The notes under the pieces are model-generated. The model searched no databases and was not told the origin of the DNA. It saw nothing but the letters and a program-made list of their open reading frames with translations. Positions 41,815 to 52,339 of a stretch of 64,000 nucleotides of DNA are shown piece by piece; the first letter of the stretch is position 1; the number at the start of each line of letters is the position of its first letter. The stretch is from the NCBI GenBank assembly GCA_905178155.1, contig CAJINV010000002.1, forward strand, positions 11,014,634-11,078,633, written 5' to 3'. Source of the stretch: Amoebophrya sp. A120 (Eukaryota > Sar > Dinophyceae > Syndiniales > Amoebophryaceae). The translations under genes and the position numbers were made by a program.

Positions 41815-42303
41815 GGATATTTGTTTCTCGGTGCCTATCTCGACATCGCAAAAAAGAAGAGACTCGCAAGCGACAGCAAGCAGGCGGCAGGATCGACGTT
41901 ACGGATCAAAAAAAATACTCCTCGGAGGCTAATCGTCTATTGTGCGCTCTTCGGAGACTAGATCTTACCGATCCAGTGTCGATTCAATGAACAAACCGAC
42001 TTGTATTTTATTCTCTTCGGAGCCTAGCTGTTAATGCTTCTTCGGAAGCTAGATGTGATCTGGATATTTGATCCGCGGAGCATATCTCGACATCGCAAAA
42101 AAAGAAGCGACTCGCAAGCGACAGCAAGCAGGCGGCAGGATCGACGCTACGGACCAAAAAAAAATATGCTCTTCGGAGACTTTACGACTATTGTGCGCTC
42201 TTCGGAGACTAGATTTTACCGATCCAGTGTCGTTTCAATGATCAAGCCGATTTGTATTTTATTCTCTTCGGAGCCTAGCAGATATTGCTTCTTCGGAAGC
42301 TAG
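41815..42303 (+). repeat. Tandem 247 bp repeat at the 3' end of the LINE-like element
   Basis: Unit 1 starts at 41815 and unit 2 at 42062, both with GGATATTTG. Both contain CTCGACATCGCAAAAAA, GACTCGCAAGCGACAGCAAG, CAGGCGGCAGGATCGACG, CTATTGTGCGCTCTTCGGAG and CCGATCCAGTGTCG. The word TCTTCGGAG/A followed by CTAG recurs four times per pair. A smaller imperfect duplication (TCCGAAA..GA..GTAA) lies just before it, around 41590-41700. It is probably the element's 3' untranslated region. Confidence 0.8.
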
Positions 42304-43900
42304 TTGTTACGATGCGCCGCGTCTAGCTATCTCGAGTCCTCGGATTCTATACGGTATCGGGCCTTCGGGCATCAATCGGCCAGTTATGCCTGGACGATCC
42401 CCACACTCGACCACGACCAGGACGACATCTTCAAAGCTCGCCACGGATGCAGGTTCAGTTCCCGCAGCGAGAAGACGACTGCACGAGGAGCCCGACACCT
42501 ACCCGCCTACCCAGCAGGCAAGCTACCATGAAAACGATTACCAAGGCAGCCAGGTTTTCCCGAGCAGCAGTGCGCCCCCCTCGTTTTTTTCCGATGGGGG
42601 CCGGCGCTTCGGTGCAGTTGCCGATCGCAGGCAAAAATCAAGTTCTACCTCTTCCGGGTGTTCGTTATTTAGCGGGTCCGGAAGTGGCTCGTCGACGGAA
42701 TCTACGCCATCTTCGAGCGTTTCTCCCGTCGCCAGGCCGCGCAGAACGGTATCCCGTGGAAACAATAAAACCAACTTTTGAGCAGGGCGCGCACGCGCAG
42801 CTTGTGCGGCGCTGGCTTTGTTACTGCTGCTCCAACACGATTTGCAATTTTAGGTAAAAGCATCAGCGATATAAGAAGTCAATTCGGATACGGATTGTTC
42901 GCCACAAAATGAGTTTAGAAGACAAGAAGAGTCAGAATGGAAATCGGACTTAGGGTAGGATCACGCCTACTGCGATTGGAATTCAATGACCAACAAATAG
43001 AAATCTATATTCTAAATCAAATGAAAACCCATGCTCAGGAAATGGAAATCGATGGCACACTGTCACTTGCGTGGTAGGGCCAGCATTAAAACAAAAATTG
43101 ATATCATATATACAAGGTTTCAGTTTGTCTATTACTATGTTTCGTTCGATTTAAGTTTCAAAATATTTCGGATGGTGGATGTGTTGGACAAGCAGAACCG
43201 CAAGGAACTCCTGGCGCTTACCGTTGTGGGCCGTCGATGATCTGCTACATCGTGATCCCCAAAAACAAAAAATGTATTTTTGATACAGGGATAGTAATTC
43301 AACAGTGCCTGGTGTATGTGTTGCTTCATGTGTAGTGTCCATCCGTCCTGTCTTCGCGGCAAGCTCGATGTGATGTTGCATCCCGACAGACGGGCGTTTC
43401 TTGAAAGTGTATGCTATCCATCTTGCGCTTGCTGTCAGACTTAGAGATAGAGGAGGTAGTAGTCTGCGTTTCATAACAATTGGGTTCATCAGAACCAGCA
43501 ATGCAAATGAACATGAGAAAACCTTTTTCTTGCCCGAATCTCGTCCTGTTTGATTTTGTTTCTTGACAAGTAATTCCGAACCACAACCACTTGCACCTCA
43601 TTGTGAATGTACCATAGCAGCTGCTTTTATTTCCAGTACCAGCTGAATCTGAAATTCCCCAGAATCAGAAAATGAGACGCAGTGGTGTAGTGATCTGGCA
43701 CGGTGACCGAGTCGCGTTTATCGTGGCAGGGGATTGTGTTCATTTTCGTCCTCTCGTGAACCCTTTTGCATTGCTCAGAAGGTCGGTGTCATGTCAACAG
43801 AAATGCCCGATAACATAAAGGTTAGAGTTGTCTACTATCGCAATCGCCACAGCGGCAGGGACAGCCCATGCCAGGTTCTATCGTTTTCAGTTTTTCGTGC
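42304..43900. other. Mostly non-coding region after the retroelement
   Basis: Apart from the candidate at 42594-42857, nothing supportable. From about 42860 the sequence is AT-rich with short unrelated open frames on both strands. Confidence 0.45.
42594..42857 (+). CDS. Possible exon with N-myristoylation-type start
   Basis: The ATG starts MGAGASVQLPIAGKNQVLPLPGVR, with a Gly-2 and small residues as needed for N-myristoylation. The frame runs 87 codons and stops at TAA 42855-42857, directly overlapping a donor-like AG|GTAAAAG, so it may be a first exon. A Ser-rich frame on the same strand (42386-42781) competes. The balanced composition favours the MGAGAS frame, but no downstream exon was identified. 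Confidence 0.35.
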   Translation: MGAGASVQLPIAGKNQVLPLPGVRYLAGPEVARRRNLRHLRAFLPSPGRAERYPVETIKPTFEQGAHAQLVRRWLCYCCSNTICNFR

Positions 43901-44385
43901 TTGCCGGCCGGCGAAAGTCGACTTTGCTTCATATTCGTGCGCGTGTTATTTATTTTTCGCTATCGTCGAGCTCGAGATTGTGATTGTTTGAGATTCCCAC
44001 CAGAGCAGATGATTTCAAAAAATCGTCGCCGAGATCGTCGTAATAAATGAATCGCCAGTCAGACGCACTCTGCAAGAACGCGAGCCGCTGCACTTCCCAA
44101 CATCGATATTGCGTCTGCGTGATTTTGAAGAGTCGAACAGATGGGAGATGCTGGGTGAAGAAGATGAAGAGGGGCCGGGCTTTTTTGCTATTGAGAATAG
44201 ACTACTGCTCCGGACTGTCGACTTCATGCTTTCCGCATTTAGATTTAAACTTAGAGGCTGAGGATGTGCTTGTACTTGAGGTCGCTGTTCTGTTGCGCCA
44301 TCATATAGCAGTGCCGGCACTGGACATGAAAGTTAATATCGTGTTTATTGCTTGAGGTTGAGCATTGGCGTGTTTCCTGTCCCAG

Positions 44386-46932
44386 ATGCAAATGAGCACT
44401 AACGCCGGGGGCTCGGCGAACACGGTAGCACCCGGCTCGCACCCACCCCGGCGCGCAGATGAGCGGGAGCGCCGGCTTTCAACGGGCCGCGCGCTGCGGG
44501 AAGCCGGCGCCGTCGAAAGCCATGATGACCATGAGTTGCTCTGGCTTCCCCCTTCCGGGAGTGACATGATGCAGAGCGTCAGATCCTCACCACGCGTGAA
44601 GAAGGGCGCAACAAACATCTTCCTAGCATCCACGCCGGGCAGCTCCTCCGATCTTCGGGCCCGTGGGCCCGAAGAATCGCTGAGGCCACCCGCGACCGCG
44701 ATGACCAGCACTGGCCGAAAGTTGTTGCGTCGAAGCCCATTGCAGTCACGGGGGCCGCGCAAGACTTCATCGTCTCCATTGGGCAACATCTTCGCAGACC
44801 CCCGTCAGGAGCACGCTGTTTTTTCCAGAACCAGCAGAAGAACGGCGGCGGAGCAGAAATTTGCGGACTTCGGGAAAGAGTCTCCTCTCTTTGGGGCGGT
44901 CAGTTCTCCACACGGCAGTTCCTTTCCAGGATCAGATGCACTGCTTTCGCGAGTTAAAAATAAAGCAGTGTATCTAGCACAAGATTCCGATCGGGAGAAA
45001 GCGTCATCTTCCGCCTCTTCAAGTTTCCGTGCGTCAAGAAGTGACAGCAGTACTACGGTAATGCGAGGACAATTAGAGCAGGGCTTTGGTACCGCTGCAG
45101 CGGACAAGTTTGCAGCGGGAGCCGTGTCGACTACTCCACCCTTTTCGTCGTCTGCGTCGTCATGTTCCAGTAGCAGCAGAGGGAGCAGAGACTTCTTCGG
45201 CGGTGCTGCGCGTGGTGCCGCTGCAGCAACCGAACCACGCTTGCTCCCAGGCGAAAGTAGATCAAGCTGGACATCAAACAGGGCAGGCGCTTGTGCACCG
45301 GCGAACGCGGGGGCTGCTCCGTCGCACGACGAATATTCCAGCAGAGTTGACGAGCTTTCCGGAAGTTGTTCCCGTTTTTCTAGTACCTCAGCATCTGCTG
45401 CTTCTGCATCGCAATATCCTCGAAAGCAGCAGTTCGTACGTGCGGCGGAACCAGAAGCAGCATCAGCTGCCACGGGCGATGCGACGTTTCTGGACGGTGC
45501 AAGAACGTGGGGTGAGTCGACATCTTCTGCAGACCATGCGTATGGCTCAAAGCTGAAAGCTCCGGCCGCAACAGTTGCCTTCCCTGCTGCCGACGCATCA
45601 TCATTTTATTCCGTTCTGTCCGGCAGCTCCGCAGTGATCTCTCCGCACTGCAGTGTGTCCTCATCATCTTCTGTCAAGCGGCGGATGCAGGAAGGCAGGA
45701 GCCAGCTCTTGAACGCATCATCTGTTGTGTCGTCTCTGATCACTCAAGCCGGTGAAAGTGCGCGAACTGCTATGCGGACGTCCTTTTCGGCGCGTGTGCA
45801 CCGCTCGTTTTCACCCAACCATCGCCCCCCCGGTGCGTTCCGCAAAGGATCTTCTGTGTCTCCAGGTGGTGCAGTGCCAGGGGGAAATAAGTGGACGTCC
45901 TCGACGGCGGATCGAGCACGACGACCGCTCCTGCATACGAGAGTTGATGAAAAAGGAGAAAATAAAAATGCAGGCGAAAATAAAACAAGCCAAGGACTGC
46001 ATCTGTGGCTGCGTGAGGATGGAACAACGACGCAAGATAAACAAGATCTTCAACATATCAATGTGCCAGTACAAAATAAAGAACCTGCGCCGCGCGCGGC
46101 CCAAGCGCTTCCCGGATCGCGGGTGAATCTAAAATCTTTGCAGCTGCGGGACAAGGCGCAGCTGTTCGTCGAGCTCTTGGGAAGTCCGGAAAAACTGACG
46201 GAAAGTCTGCAGATTCGTGTCCCGCGAACAGGAACAACCGCATCGCCAGAGCACCGGGTCGAGCGGGCTTTGAGTGTCGCGCGGAATTCGCTGCGCAGTT
46301 CAACGAATAATCGCAGTGCCGAGATGGCCGATCAGCTGCGGCTTGTGCAGCGCTCATTCTCACCACGAAACTTTATCCGCAGATTCAAAGCCCAGCAGCA
46401 GCGACAGCACCATCTGCAGGGCGATTACCGCGTAGTAAAGTCCCTTCCTCATTCCAATTACGATGAGCGACCCGCGCATGCTCCTCCTCCTCTTGGAAGC
46501 CGAGCAGTAGCAACTACAGCAGAGTCCGCGACGAGACTGAAATCCTCACCCGCGTTCGAGGATCCATCGCTGTATGGCTTTCAGCATGAGGGGTGTCACG
46601 ACGGTATTGATCACGACCCCGATCACCACGCTGAAAGTCCAGCCTGGAGGGCGGATCTCTACACGGTAGGAGATGCGTTGCCGACGAACCCGCACACCCA
46701 CGATAGTTCTGGCACGAATGCTGCAAACCGAGGTATTATTGTGCAGGACGTCGACCAAGTAGCTAGTACATCAAAGCCACCTTACGTGGCACTTGCACTA
46801 AGGGAGGCTGCGGCTCTGCGCGCTGCAGAACGGGAGCGCGAGCGTAGAGTTGCCCAGCAAAAGCAAGAGAGTTTCTTGCTCCGGTCCACCCGCGTTTCTC
46901 GTTCTCCAGCTTCGCGTTACGAAAGTGGATAG
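44386..46932 (+). CDS. Disordered Ser/Ala/Arg-rich protein, 848 aa
   Basis: A single open frame from ATG (MQMSTNAGGSANTV) to TAG. It is dominated by Ser, Ala, Arg and Gly, with long SSSS runs in the first half. Two short basic repeats share the word RSFSP (HRSFSPNHRPPGAFRKGSS and QRSFSPRNFIRRFKAQQQ), which may be phosphorylation or binding sites. The C-terminus is a charged helix (LREAAALRAAERERERRVAQQKQ). No enzymatic domain, signal or membrane segment was seen. The high Ser content is typical of cytoskeletal or signalling scaffolds, but the function is unknown. Confidence 0.7.
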   Translation: MQMSTNAGGSANTVAPGSHPPRRADERERRLSTGRALREAGAVESHDDHELLWLPPSGSDMMQSVRSSPRVKKGATNIFLASTPGSSSDLRARGPEESLRPPATAMTSTGRKLLRRSPLQSRGPRKTSSSPLGNIFADPRQEHAVFSRTSRRTAAEQKFADFGKESPLFGAVSSPHGSSFPGSDALLSRVKNKAVYLAQDSDREKASSSASSSFRASRSDSSTTVMRGQLEQGFGTAAADKFAAGAVSTTPPFSSSASSCSSSSRGSRDFFGGAARGAAAATEPRLLPGESRSSWTSNRAGACAPANAGAAPSHDEYSSRVDELSGSCSRFSSTSASAASASQYPRKQQFVRAAEPEAASAATGDATFLDGARTWGESTSSADHAYGSKLKAPAATVAFPAADASSFYSVLSGSSAVISPHCSVSSSSSVKRRMQEGRSQLLNASSVVSSLITQAGESARTAMRTSFSARVHRSFSPNHRPPGAFRKGSSVSPGGAVPGGNKWTSSTADRARRPLLHTRVDEKGENKNAGENKTSQGLHLWLREDGTTTQDKQDLQHINVPVQNKEPAPRAAQALPGSRVNLKSLQLRDKAQLFVELLGSPEKLTESLQIRVPRTGTTASPEHRVERALSVARNSLRSSTNNRSAEMADQLRLVQRSFSPRNFIRRFKAQQQRQHHLQGDYRVVKSLPHSNYDERPAHAPPPLGSRAVATTAESATRLKSSPAFEDPSLYGFQHEGCHDGIDHDPDHHAESPAWRADLYTVGDALPTNPHTHDSSGTNAANRGIIVQDVDQVASTSKPPYVALALREAAALRAAERERERRVAQQKQESFLLRSTRVSRSPASRYESG

Positions 46933-47213
46933 GTCTTACCCCGCCCTCTTCTTGGCCGACGTGCATCTAACTTTGGCAAAAGATAGAAACGATTGCTAGG
47001 GCAAGATAAAGAATGCAGGAAATTCTGGTGCATAACTTTAACTACCTGTACCTAGACTTCTGTGGTTAGTTTTTTACTTGTGTCTTCCTCCGGAAACTGT
47101 CATACAAATAACACAGCCAAGTGCAAACGAAATCAAATGGGTATCATGGCAACCCAAAGTCACAGAAAAAGGTAGGACTATGCAAAAGAAGCGGAGGAGG
47201 AGCTGTTCACTAG

Positions 47214-50200
47214 CATACGCGTTCGCGACCGGAGACACCAGCCGGCGCGACTAGGAACGGCCTATCGTTGTTTGGGAATTCGGATTGTTTTTCATCTCAG
47301 CACCATCAAGAGCAGCACGAGGTGCTTGCACCGGGAAAGAACTTGGAGCCCCAAACGCGAAGAAGTTGCAGCAGTAGAAGGAACCGCCTTGACCCGGTTT
47401 TTTTACCGCCCAACTCGTCGCCCCAGTCAGCTTCTTCTCACGAAGGAAGCCTTACTGTGAGCGTTGGCGCGCAAGGGTCGACAGAGCGAGTCAATCTAAA
47501 GCGGTGGCGTCCAACCGACGGTACGCACGGCTTGAGCAGTCGTTCAGCGACTTCCGCCTCCGTACATGCATCCGTTTCCGGCACAACACTGCCAGCGCGA
47601 AGTGGCTCTCAACGTCGAGAGGGGCCGCCTCGCAGTGAAGTTGCAATGCCCAAAACTACTTCCGAGCTCCTAGAAGAGCGCAGTCGTCCGAGAGATCATG
47701 AGGAGAGGAAGCATCTTTTCTTGTCCAAGCCGCGACGGCCATCACAACTGCAACTCTCTGCACACGATGACGACTCGCATGCGCATTACATAGAAGACGA
47801 CCACCACGCAACCTCCTCAAAGACGCGACTGCGGACCGCTCCCCTGTTTGGGCACAATCATGCCAATGGACCAGCTGTTTTCGGCCCGGTACAAGTGTTT
47901 TTTTTATGTAACGCTGAAGGACAAGGCTTAGCCAGTTTCCGAAGCATAGTTCTGTCGAAGAAGTAAGTAGCACTGCAGCTCCTCTAACTGACTCCGTTGC
48001 AGAATCTTACGGAGAGATTCGGATCGTGCGCGGGCTAGTTATTGACGTCCGTTTTGGCGTCGATAGTCTCAACAAGCATGATGGGTATCCATTGAAAATA
48101 GTACGCAGGGATCGATAAATTTATATTCATGACGAACGGGCGTACGCGTAGAATTGATTTGATTCCATCTGTAAACAGCCCCAGCTATTTTACCCGCACG
48201 CGCACTTTGGTGTGGATCCAGCCGCTTCTATCTCCGAGAGCGAACATGCCGTAACCACCTGTACTGGCGGGGTGGAAGATTCATCGAATTTCGCGAACGT
48301 GCCAAGATTCACGACTCAGCGAGGCTCCTTCTCTGCATCTGCTTTCGCGCAAACACGGCCGCCCGACGCAGCAGAGAAGACACCTCTCTCGGAAAAGGCT
48401 GTTGACCACAAACACGCTTTTTTTCGGTCGATGAGCTGCAGCGAAGAAAACGAAGGAACAAGAAGTGCGAGCTCAAGCAGCTCTACAGTCGGTAACTTCA
48501 TCTCCACTTCCAGCAAAAACTTCGGCAGCGAGGCGGGGTGCGCGAAATCGTTACCACGTCCGTCATCTGCGTCCACCCGGCGAGAAAGTTCTTCCTTGAC
48601 GTTTCAGTTGCAGATGCTCCGCCCGCAAGAGAAGGAACAGAACAGCGAAGGGCGCCGCGGCAGTGATGCTGAAGCTGATGGAGGAACAGCGCACCAAGTA
48701 ACCAACGGGCTCCAGGAGCATTTGGAAGCCGTCCAGTCATCCTCCCTAACAATTCAGGAGCTGCAGGCGGAAAGCAATCGGCTGAAGTTCGCGCGCAGGC
48801 AGGACCAGGACACCATTGTGAAACTGCGGGCAGAGCTCTCTTGTCTTCGACAACAGCAAAAAGTGAAAGAGCAAGCAACTACGGAAGCTCCCCCTGCGAG
48901 TGCTAGCGTGGAACGACCTAACGCAGCAAACAAACCAGAACGAGCGAGCGCCGCAGGTACAGATGGCAATAGCTTTTTTTCTGAGCTGCCTGCTGGTGGA
49001 CCACGACCAGCGAGTCAAGGTCACGGGCACGGTCAGCCCGCGTTTGGTTCCAAGCTCCTTTCCACACAGGAGTTGCTGGAGCACGTAAAACGCGAGCGCG
49101 CGAATACTGCCGAAACGACGACTAACGGCGTATTACCATCTCGCGAAGTCGTCCCGGATGGCCCCGTCGACGTCACTTCTGAGTTCCAGTGCGGTACTAC
49201 CAGCAGGGACGGCACGACTACTACTGGCATAGTGCCATGCGGCCGGCGGGAGGAAAAGAACGAAACTCCGCTACAGCTGCTCGAGATAGAAAAGAACGAA
49301 AAAATTACCCTGAAAAGAAAAATAGTTTCGCTTTCGGAAGAATTAGCGGAAAAAAACCGGGAAAAGGAACACGTGGAGAGCACGTGGGCGAAGCAGATTG
49401 CGGCCCTTCGCGACGTGCTGCGAGCAAAGAGCCTAGAACTCGAGGGAAAAACGCAATTGCACGTAAAAGCCGAGTCCAGTTTTGTTCGCATCTCCACGCT
49501 GCTGCGGAACCTAGCATGTAGCGGCGGTTCTGGTAGTTGTTCGAACTACTCGCAGAGGACTAGCAATGGTCACGGTATAATATCCTCATCGGATGCCTGC
49601 ACACACAGCATAGAACTGCAAGATCATCAACTTTCCAGAATGCCTGCGCCGGCGCCGTCGATCGAGACCAACGACAAAGAAACAACAAGCATGAACGGTT
49701 TGGGATGCGAGAACTCTGTGGCCGGCACCGGCGCAGTGGTCCGGTCTACTGTAAACGAGTTGGTCGAACTAGTCTTGGAGGGATGTTGTGTTGCTGCTCC
49801 AGGGGAAACTGAGGCATCGTCCGGAGACCGTGAAACTACAAGGGATCAACTGTTAAGCCACTTTTTACATCTGCAGCAGCGACTGGGTTCTGGACGTGCA
49901 GATGCCAACGCGAAGGAAGAAGAAGAGCAGAACTCAACCAGTCCAAGTGGTGCTGCGTCGCCCGCTTGTCTTGCGGACCCATGGTGCTCCGCAGGGTTCG
50001 ACAAGAAGGACGTGATCGCTGCGACGCAACAAGTGGGGCCGGCTCCATTCTCTTCGGTAGCAGAGCGTCGGAAGCTCTTTGAAAGTCCGACCAAGCCAGC
50101 GGATGAGACGGCACTACAGGGACGAAAAAGTGCAACCCCGTCACCTTGGAAGCTGAAGAACAAAGGTGGCGTTTTTCCATGCGCCACTGTCGGAGACGAC

Positions 50201-51088
50201 GGACAGGATGCTTCCCCCCCTCTCGCTTCTCGTCTTGATCGCGAGCCATTGCGGTCGCCGCTGCCGGTGGTAGTAGACGACGCCGCTGCAGCACCTTCTT
50301 CACCAATTGTACATGCGGCGGCACGAGCAGTGGCGTCTTCAAGTCTACCAGAACAAGGCGAAGCACAAGGAGCCTTGAACCCTGCATCATCTGGCAGTAC
50401 AGATGACTCCACGGCCATCGTGGCTACAGCTGCGTCTCGTGCAGTAGTGCCTGCCGTAGAAGATGAAGTAGTCACGGTGGTATCAACTCCTAGAATCGAG
50501 CCCAGGTGTAACGACGGTGAGCGCAGTACTAGCTCCGGTAGCACACGCCACTGCGCTGGCCCAGAACAATCTGACGTTTTGCCAATCCACAGCAACAGCA
50601 AACCAGTCCACAGCATCGCTGGGGACAACGGGACTGCAACGGTGCAAGCAGGAGTTTCGTCTGAAGCTGGTCTGTTTGCACAGTCCCAGAGCACCTCCGC
50701 CTCCGGTGGCGCACCACCAGATGGAGCGACGAAGATGATGTCGACTACTTCCGAAGTAGACTTGTCGGCATTATCAACCCCGTCAAACAGCCGCCAAAAC
50801 CACAAGACTTCGGAGGCAGTGCGCGTGAAACGAAATAAAAACACGGAATCCACTGCTACAAAAGGAAAGTCAAAAAGATCCCTGTCGTTTCCGTCATCAC
50901 GGGCAGGATCCAAAAGCGATGCGAGCGCCGGCGGTGCGGCTACGAACCACGCCGAAGCGCTAGGCCTGCAACTGCTGGCGGACTGCCCGCTGGAGGGAGA
51001 CCTTTTATCTGTATCCTCAAATTCAACTCCCGAGATCGTCGACGAGGAAGCAGGAGGTTTTGGGAACCTAATTCGTTCGACGTCCTAA
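47214..51088 (+). CDS. Coiled-coil protein, two exons (47214-47888, 48185-51088), 5' end open
   Basis: Exon 1 is open from 47214, with no early ATG, so an upstream start exon is likely missing. It ends HANGPAVFGP at a GTACAAG donor. A 296 bp GT-AG intron (47889-48184) is removed in phase 0, and exon 2 resumes LFYPHAHFGVDPAASISESE and continues to TAA. Exon 2 contains two predicted coiled-coil stretches: HLEAVQSSSLTIQELQAE through LRQQQKVKEQ (about 48715-48870) and EKITLKRKIVSLSEELAEKN through ALRDVLRAKSLELEGK (about 49300-49450). The rest is Ser/Ala/Glu-rich and disordered. It is probably structural (cytoskeleton or centriole-type), without specific evidence. The intron lacks clear inverted ends, unlike the TIR introns. 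Confidence 0.65.
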
Positions 51089-52339
51089 TGGAAGAAGCTG
51101 CAAGTTTTCACGGTGTGGAAGTGGTAGTTGCGATGTGATTCCGATTACGACAGGACGATCAAAATCATGATAAGTAAAGAAGAGAGATGTTGAGGAAGAG
51201 GATGATCTGCAAAGAAAGTAGAGACTCTAATTCATCCTCATGTCTTCCCCTTCCACCGATGTTTCGCCTTTGCTTTGATCCTGGTAGGAAAAAGACAGAA
51301 TTTTCGATTGTACAACTAGGCTGTACTACAACAACGTTTCATGATCTGTTTCACGCTTCGAGTTTCTATCGTGCTTGCGCGAAAATTGAATGAATATGAT
51401 ACTATTGCAACTTGGAATTCTGACACTGAACACGTATGAATATCAATATGGCAGATCGCCGCGAGCGTGGACGGCGACTCCGGTGACAAAGCTAAAAAAC
51501 CAATGAATAAAGACGACCAGCGATTTGTAGTAATGAGAAGTTGTAGAAGAAGACCGATTCCAAAAAAAACATCGAAGTCACAACCAAGAGATCGGCACAC
51601 GAGTTGTGTATATCGATCGGGCGTTAGTATTATGCTCGATCAGCTTTATATAGCGGCAGCGTCTACAACCCAATCCCAACCGGAACCGCCAGAATCAATC
51701 TGCGCTAGAGCGCAGGAGGTTTCTTGTAGCGACGAGGGTGAGAGAGGAGCGCCGCAATAAGAGCAATCATTCCGTGTGTGTGTGTGTGTTTGGAGTGGCG
51801 CACCTCTCTACTAGGCGGAGGCTGCGTAGCTTTGCAGCTCCCTACAACAGAACGCAAGGCCCAGCGCGAGCAGAACCAGACCAAAACACCGGATAGGGGC
51901 CTCCAACGCGAGGAGCCAAAATTTCATGTTTCGTAGGTGAAAATACAATCTCGGGGCCTGGCAAATTTTGAAAAATGACCCAAAAATATTTGTTGGAGAC
52001 GAGCGTGAGTGTGGTCCTAGCACCTAAACGTATAGCCTGGAACGTGAGTAGTTTGGAACTTCAACTTAGAAGACACGCTTCGCTCTTTTGGTAAGATCAT
52101 ACGAATATTATTGCATTGCCCTGTTCAACGAATGAATGTGACTGTGAGCCTCTGCCTCAGACAAGCAGCGTTGTTGTTCGTTGGACGTAGAACCGACGGC
52201 CCTGCCAAGCAGACGTGGCCCAGTGTGCCCCTTCCATACCGTTAGCTGAGAAGCTCTATGCTGGCAGTAGTTTCTCTTTATCGGATTCTCACGCCAGTCC
52301 CTGATTCTGCTTTCATTCGCATTCTACCGTGTAAGTAAA
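51089..52339. other. Intergenic with a GT microsatellite
   Basis: About 1.25 kb without a supportable gene. A (GT)n run lies at about 51774-51789. Short open frames on both strands have no protein-like features. Confidence 0.5.

Larger units (their letters stand above)
31021..42303 (+). mobile_element. Giant LINE-like non-LTR retroelement
   Basis: The element spans two in-phase long frames (31069-32202 and 32293-41613) plus a 3' region with a 247 bp tandem repeat. It encodes three C2H2 zinc fingers, an APE-type endonuclease, a reverse transcriptase and an RNase H-like end, in LINE order. No LTRs, poly(A) tail or obvious target duplication were found, so the outer borders are approximate. Codon use and base composition differ visibly from flanking host genes (many AGA, AGC and ATA codons). 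The lack of decay across more than 9 kb suggests a recent or selected copy. Confidence 0.85.

Noticed and set aside
31021-42303. LTR retrotransposon or virus-like element
   Set aside because: No terminal repeats, no protease or integrase motifs. The order endonuclease, RT, RNase H-like is that of LINEs.
49846-50913. Minus-strand open frame of 355 codons
   Set aside because: Antisense shadow of the coiled-coil gene; the plus frame is longer and has coiled-coil periodicity.
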